Source of the DNA: G963677445 sp963678275 | GTDB lineage: Bacteria > Bacteroidota > Ignavibacteria > Ignavibacteriales > Melioribacteraceae | Assembly: GCA_963678275.1 (NCBI GenBank) | Contig: OY782765.1 | Location: 6,014,001-6,078,000 of the forward strand | DNA: 64,000 nucleotides | Reading direction: 5' to 3' | Shown here: positions 59,874 to 64,000 of the stretch, piece by piece | How positions within the stretch are numbered: the first letter of the stretch is position 1 | How the letters are laid out: every line of letters begins with the position of its first letter | Position numbers and translations under genes: made by a program | The notes under the pieces: model-generated | Told to the model about the DNA's origin: nothing | Databases searched by the model: none | The model's input: the letters and a program-made list of their open reading frames with translations, nothing else

Positions 59874-62800
59874 ATGAAACAAAACTTGATTAAAGCCCTT
59901 AGTGTTTTTCTCTTTTTGACCGTGGGAGTATTTTCAATACTTGCCGAAGGGGTTGAGAGAAAACAGAACAGGTCACTGATGAAACCTAATGGGGAACCGG
60001 TTTATACCAAGTTCAACATTAATAACATCTCGACCTGGATTAAAAACGACGGTGAGTCAGATATTAACCAGAATGGTAACTCCGGATTCGTATTTCCAAA
60101 AGGCAGTAACCAGGCTGCGGTTTTCCAGTCAGGTTTCCTCTGGGGTGGTAAAATCGACGGTGAAGTTCGTGTAGGCGGTTCTGTTTATCGCCAGGGACTT
60201 GTTCCCGGCAGAATTGAATCACCCGGTGTTGCCGCTGATCCAAATGGCGCTGATGTAAGGATTTACAGAGTCAGAAAAGACTGGGAAACAGGCGATATGT
60301 CTGCTGAGATCAATGATGGTGAAGGCACAGAAGCTGAAATCAGAACAAGATATCAGACAGACTGGAACGAATGGCCTGCCGACCAGGGAGCCCCGTTCGA
60401 AGATATTAACGGTAACGGAACTTATGAACCCGGAACCGATATTCCCGGATTCCCGGGCGCCGACCAGACTATCTGGTTTGTTGCCAACGACCTCGATGCC
60501 GATCAGAGTACCTATATGTATGGTTCACCTCCGATGGGAATCGAAATGCAGGCTACTATCTGGGGATATAAATCGACTACCGCTCTTGGTAACGTAATGT
60601 TCAGAAAGTACAAAATTATAAATAAGAACGCCAGTCAGAAAGCATTCGAAGATATGTATGTTTCGATGTGGAGTGACCCTGATGTTGGTGACGCAAATGA
60701 TGACTATGTAGGTTGTGATACTACTTTAAGTCTTGCTTACGCGTTTAATGCCAACGCTAATGACGCTACTTATGGCAACACTCCTCCGGCAGCCGGATTT
60801 GACTTCTTCCAGGGTCCTATTGTCGACGCTGTTGGTGAAACTGCTATTTTTGATAACAGAATACTTCAGGATAAAAAAAATCTGCCCATGACAGCATTTT
60901 ATTTCTTTATAAATAGTGATGCTGTTTATACTGACCCCGCACAGGGTGAGTACCAGGGCTCAATTGAATTTTATAACCTGTTCCAGGGTAAAGTCAGTAC
61001 CACAGGTGATCCTTTTGTTGATCCTGTAACTGGTCAGGAAACAAAATTTGCCCTCGCCGGCGATCCTCTTACGGGAGAAGGCTGGGTAGATGGTTTGCTT
61101 CATCCTCCTGGTGACAGACGTATGGGTATGGTTTCCGGTCCGTTTACAATGGCTTATGGCGATACTCAGGAAGTTGTGGTCGCTGAAATTGCAGCCGGCG
61201 CGATGGAAGGTGTCGACAGACTTGGCGCTGTTGCTCTTCTTAAATTCTACGATCTCGAAGCTCAGCAGGCATATAACAACTTCTTCGATATTCCAACTCC
61301 TCCGCAGGAACCAAAAGTAAGAGTTACTGCTCTCGATCAGGAAGTTGTGATCAACTGGGGATGGGACGAAGCCAATACAATTCTTACTGAATCATCTGAT
61401 GCGAAAGGCTTTAAATTCCAGGGATACAACGTTTATCAATTCCCGACAAAAAATGCCACATTGGCTGAAGCAAGAAGAATTGGCACCTATGACATAGTTG
61501 ATGGTGTTCTGAAAATTCAGGGACAGCAATTTGACGCTGTTAATGGTACAGTATTGAGTACAGTACTTCAGTTTGGTACCGACTCAGGTATCCAGAAATT
61601 CCATATTGTTAATACAGATGCCTTTAATAGTGGTTTGCCCCTCGTAAATGGTAAGAGATACTACTTTGGTGTTACCGCTTACAGCTTTAATGATGATCCG
61701 CTCGCTGTGCCTAACGTACTTGAAAATTCACCTGTTGTTTATGAAATTGTTCCACAGACAACTGACCCGGGTGTAAGGTATGAAGGTGAAGTTGCCGCGC
61801 AGATTGATGTTGAACATTATGCCGGCGTCAGCGATGGTATTGTAAAACCGGTTATTATTGATCCTTCCGCACTGACCGGAGATGAATATGAAGTAAGCTT
61901 CCGCACAGTAATCGATCAGATAACTGATGACGGAGCGGGAAATCTTGATACAACCTACAAAATGGTTTGGGATTGCAAAAACCTTACCACAGGTTCGATG
62001 ATGCTTACCTCGCAGGAAAACCTCGCGGGCGATGAAAACTATATTATCATTGATGGTATTCAGCTTGTTGTTTCAGGTCCTGCCGCCGAAATTAAAGGCG
62101 CTGGCGACGCGATGGTTGAAGTTGCCTGGGACGGAAATCTCCTTTCACCAGATGATTATGACGGAGCAGGCACACCTTATAGTGGTAATAAAGTATGGCA
62201 TAGTCTGAACTCAACCGCTGATTATTATATATCTGCAGGTGGAGCTCCTGGTGATCTTGACAGACTCTACAGGTTTGTCGATTATGCTTCACCGCGTGAT
62301 TTCGAACTCAGGTTCACTGATGGAACAGATGACTGGGGCGTTTACGCATTTGAAGATGACAAGATAGCTACAGTTCCTTTTGAAATATGGGATATCGGCA
62401 TTGCCACAATCGATGACGCATCTGATGACAAACGTATGGTGCCATTCCTGAATAATAATGGCGAAACCCTTTCAGCCTGGGGATATACTACCGGAACTGA
62501 TCCATATTTCGGATATCCTTCATCTGACTGGATTTACTGGATGGATCCTGAAGGCGCCGACGGATATGACAATTTTGCTTCATTCTGCGCAAGCACCGGA
62601 GCAGGCAACACATATCCATACGCTACTGACGGATCAACAGATGGTTACTGGGCAGATTTCCATGGCGGTTTTGTTTATCCTATCGGACGTCTCATCGTTG
62701 GCGATTTCGCTGATGACGGAACTCCTCCGCCTCCGGGAACTACAGTAAGGATCATTTATACAAAACCAATAACTACCGGTGACGTATACAGATTTTCTGC

Positions 62801-63158
62801 TCCTAACGTAATTAACAGTCAGGAACTTGCCAAAGAAGATGTTGAACAGATCAACGTTTTCCCGAATCCATATTATGGGGTAAATACTGAAGAAGTAAAT
62901 AAATACCAGAGATTTGTTACTTTCAATCACCTGCCTGAAAAAGCTACTATCCGGATATTCAACCTGGCCGGTCAGCTTGTCAGAACAATAGAAAAAGAAA
63001 ATACCTCACAGTATCAGCGTTGGGATCTTCTTGCCGAATCAGGCCTTCCAGTAGCAAGTGGTCTTTATATAGTTTACATCGATATGCCGGATCTTGGAAA
63101 GACCAAGATTCTGAAATCAGCTATCATTCAGGAACAGCAGATACTGGATCGTTTCTAA
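59874..63158 (+). CDS. Large secreted protein with T9SS-like C-terminal sorting domain
   Basis: The 1094-residue protein has a signal peptide (ALSVFLFLTVGVFSILAEG). A large, mostly beta extracellular part has Asp/Gly-rich loops of the calcium-binding type (DINGNGTYEPGTDIPGFPGAD; DPDVGDANDDYVGCD). A fibronectin-like domain covers about 480-600. A C-terminal region, about 1005-1094 (INVFPNPYYGVN ... KATIRIFNLAGQLVRTIEK ... GLPVASGLYIVYIDMPDLGKTKILKSAII), is the type-A Por secretion-tail pattern. The substrate is not evident. AAGGAG precedes its ATG, 40 bp after the receptor. Confidence 0.85.
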   Translation: MKQNLIKALSVFLFLTVGVFSILAEGVERKQNRSLMKPNGEPVYTKFNINNISTWIKNDGESDINQNGNSGFVFPKGSNQAAVFQSGFLWGGKIDGEVRVGGSVYRQGLVPGRIESPGVAADPNGADVRIYRVRKDWETGDMSAEINDGEGTEAEIRTRYQTDWNEWPADQGAPFEDINGNGTYEPGTDIPGFPGADQTIWFVANDLDADQSTYMYGSPPMGIEMQATIWGYKSTTALGNVMFRKYKIINKNASQKAFEDMYVSMWSDPDVGDANDDYVGCDTTLSLAYAFNANANDATYGNTPPAAGFDFFQGPIVDAVGETAIFDNRILQDKKNLPMTAFYFFINSDAVYTDPAQGEYQGSIEFYNLFQGKVSTTGDPFVDPVTGQETKFALAGDPLTGEGWVDGLLHPPGDRRMGMVSGPFTMAYGDTQEVVVAEIAAGAMEGVDRLGAVALLKFYDLEAQQAYNNFFDIPTPPQEPKVRVTALDQEVVINWGWDEANTILTESSDAKGFKFQGYNVYQFPTKNATLAEARRIGTYDIVDGVLKIQGQQFDAVNGTVLSTVLQFGTDSGIQKFHIVNTDAFNSGLPLVNGKRYYFGVTAYSFNDDPLAVPNVLENSPVVYEIVPQTTDPGVRYEGEVAAQIDVEHYAGVSDGIVKPVIIDPSALTGDEYEVSFRTVIDQITDDGAGNLDTTYKMVWDCKNLTTGSMMLTSQENLAGDENYIIIDGIQLVVSGPAAEIKGAGDAMVEVAWDGNLLSPDDYDGAGTPYSGNKVWHSLNSTADYYISAGGAPGDLDRLYRFVDYASPRDFELRFTDGTDDWGVYAFEDDKIATVPFEIWDIGIATIDDASDDKRMVPFLNNNGETLSAWGYTTGTDPYFGYPSSDWIYWMDPEGADGYDNFASFCASTGAGNTYPYATDGSTDGYWADFHGGFVYPIGRLIVGDFADDGTPPPPGTTVRIIYTKPITTGDVYRFSAPNVINSQELAKEDVEQINVFPNPYYGVNTEEVNKYQRFVTFNHLPEKATIRIFNLAGQLVRTIEKENTSQYQRWDLLAESGLPVASGLYIVYIDMPDLGKTKILKSAIIQEQQILDRF

Positions 63159-63177
63159 TCAGACAAGGAGATAAAAA

Positions 63178-64000
63178 ATGAATAGAATAAAAATAAGCTT
63201 TATTATTTTAGTCACTCTCCTGGTTACCGCAGGATCGATCCTTGCTGGTGGCGGGAGCCGAAATGGAACTGCGGGCGCAACTCAGTTGCTCGTGCCTGTG
63301 GGAGCCAGGGGTATTGCTATGGGAGAAGCAGCAATCACCAATACTATTGGTGTTGACGCTCTTTACTGGAACCCGGCTAACCTTTCCCTGGCCAAATCAA
63401 ATACAAACGCACTTTTTTCACATATGAACTATATTGCTGATATTGGTGTGGAATATGGCGCAATTTCTACCAGAATCGATGGTTTTGGTTCTGTAGCGCT
63501 GAATATCAAATCATTTGATATTGGTGATATCCCTGTTACTACTACAGATAACCCTGATGGTACAGGTGGTAGTTTTTCACCTCAGTTTATTACTATTGGT
63601 CTTACTTATTCAACTCTTCTGAGTGACAGGATTTCAGTTGGTGTGACAATGAATTATATCACAGAACAGCTTGATCTTGTTTCAGCCAGTGGTATTTCTT
63701 TTAATGTTGGTGTTACTTACAGAAGTCTTTTCAGCATGGAAGGACTTACTTTCGCCATCGTTATGAAAAACATTGGTCCTCAGATGACATACGACGGCAC
63801 AGGATTGTTGATTGCCGCTGATCCGGGAAGCCTTAGCAGACCGGAACAGTACTACAAAATGGACGCGGCCGGATTTGAGCTTCCTTCTACATTTGAACTC
63901 GGTCTTGGCTACAACTATAATATTGATGGCGATAACGCGCTGCTGGCAAGCACCTCATTCAGAAACAATAACTTCTATGCTGATGAATACCAGTTAGGAG
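63178..64000 (+). CDS. PorV/PorQ-family outer-membrane protein (partial, cut at window end)
   Basis: The gene starts at the ATG at 63178 with AAGGAG at ideal spacing and stays open to the last base (274 codons visible). It has a signal peptide (IILVTLLVTAGSILAG). The UPF0164/PorV-type start GATQLLVPVGARGIAMGEAAITNTIGVDALYWNPANLSL is followed by amphipathic barrel strands (VEYGAISTRIDGFGSVALNIKSFDIGDIPVT). PorV helps the type IX secretion system deliver and anchor its cargo. Lying directly after a gene for a T9SS-like cargo, it probably serves that protein. Confidence 0.88.
   Translation, partial: MNRIKISFIILVTLLVTAGSILAGGGSRNGTAGATQLLVPVGARGIAMGEAAITNTIGVDALYWNPANLSLAKSNTNALFSHMNYIADIGVEYGAISTRIDGFGSVALNIKSFDIGDIPVTTTDNPDGTGGSFSPQFITIGLTYSTLLSDRISVGVTMNYITEQLDLVSASGISFNVGVTYRSLFSMEGLTFAIVMKNIGPQMTYDGTGLLIAADPGSLSRPEQYYKMDAAGFELPSTFELGLGYNYNIDGDNALLASTSFRNNNFYADEYQLG

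Noticed and set aside
1..64000. tRNA and rRNA genes
   Set aside because: I looked for T-loop GTTCGAATCC-like words in cloverleaf context and for rRNA signatures and found none I could support.

Overview
The window looks like a chromosomal stretch of a member of the FCB superphylum, most probably an Ignavibacteria-like (Ignavibacteriota) organism. The signs are a Bacteroidota-type short AMP nucleosidase, an efp-accB-accC cluster, a TonB-dependent receptor with a carboxypeptidase-regulatory-like N-domain, a large secreted protein with a type IX secretion (T9SS)-like C-terminal tail, a PorV/PorQ-type outer-membrane protein, and DUF4159/DUF4175-type proteins. Base composition is moderately AT-rich. 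I saw no rRNA, tRNA or CRISPR array. The taxonomic placement is inference from gene content.

Layout. 0.4-9.8 kb (mostly minus strand) is core metabolism and envelope: a LysM protein, a small coiled-coil lipoprotein, radC, guaA, gcvH-accC-accB-efp, a TPR membrane protein, a PHP-domain protein, a small alpha/beta protein and dapF. 10-13.3 kb holds a TM1266-like ACT-type small regulator, an SdiA-regulated-like lipoprotein, an ArsC/Spx-like protein, a HAD phosphatase and a degenerate class D beta-lactamase-like lipoprotein. 13.6-19.3 kb (plus) carries rocD, a mazEF-type toxin-antitoxin pair, a PAP2 phosphatase coupled to AMP nucleosidase, and small membrane or secreted proteins. 19.6-24.9 kb (minus) has dprA behind an orphan EutN/CcmL microcompartment vertex protein, a DUF3098-like protein, a lipoprotein, an RDD protein and a Sua5/YwlC enzyme. 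25.0-35.5 kb (plus) has a DUF4159 protein, a 1123-residue Gln/Met-rich coiled-coil membrane protein, and a lower phenylacetate-type degradation cluster (paaH, paaI, paaJ, paaY, paaZ). 35.5-36.9 kb is an MqsR-like toxin with a zinc-finger/HTH/Panacea antitoxin. 37.7-41.9 kb has a cobalamin adenosyltransferase, a HAD-IIA protein, an intact IS1182-like insertion sequence and an isochorismatase-family hydrolase. 42.1-46.5 kb has a SPOR protein and a tandemly duplicated two-gene unit of unknown function. 47-56.2 kb is an NtrY/NtrC-like two-component pair next to a MacAB-like export operon that has a sigma-54-type promoter. 56.8-64 kb is the TonB receptor / T9SS-like secreted protein / PorV-like operon, cut by the window end.

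The most unusual non-coding feature is a family of composite intergenic repeats. A conserved border of about 65 bp (a CTGGC/GCCAG mini-hairpin, then a CCGTAAGGAGTTAAATTCTACGC-type core) recurs in both orientations at about nine loci. The borders enclose variable, dyad-rich interior modules that are reshuffled between loci. The IS1182-like element is inserted inside one of these interiors, one array splits the phenylacetate cluster, one overruns the end of a coding region, and related sequence closes each copy of the duplicated 1.62-kb gene-pair unit.

The best candidates for something undescribed are the duplicated membrane-anchored gene pair (43.3-46.5 kb) with its mosaic divergence, the modular repeat family, the sigma-54-controlled two-ATPase exporter with its cognate two-component system, and the catalytically dead OXA-like lipoprotein.
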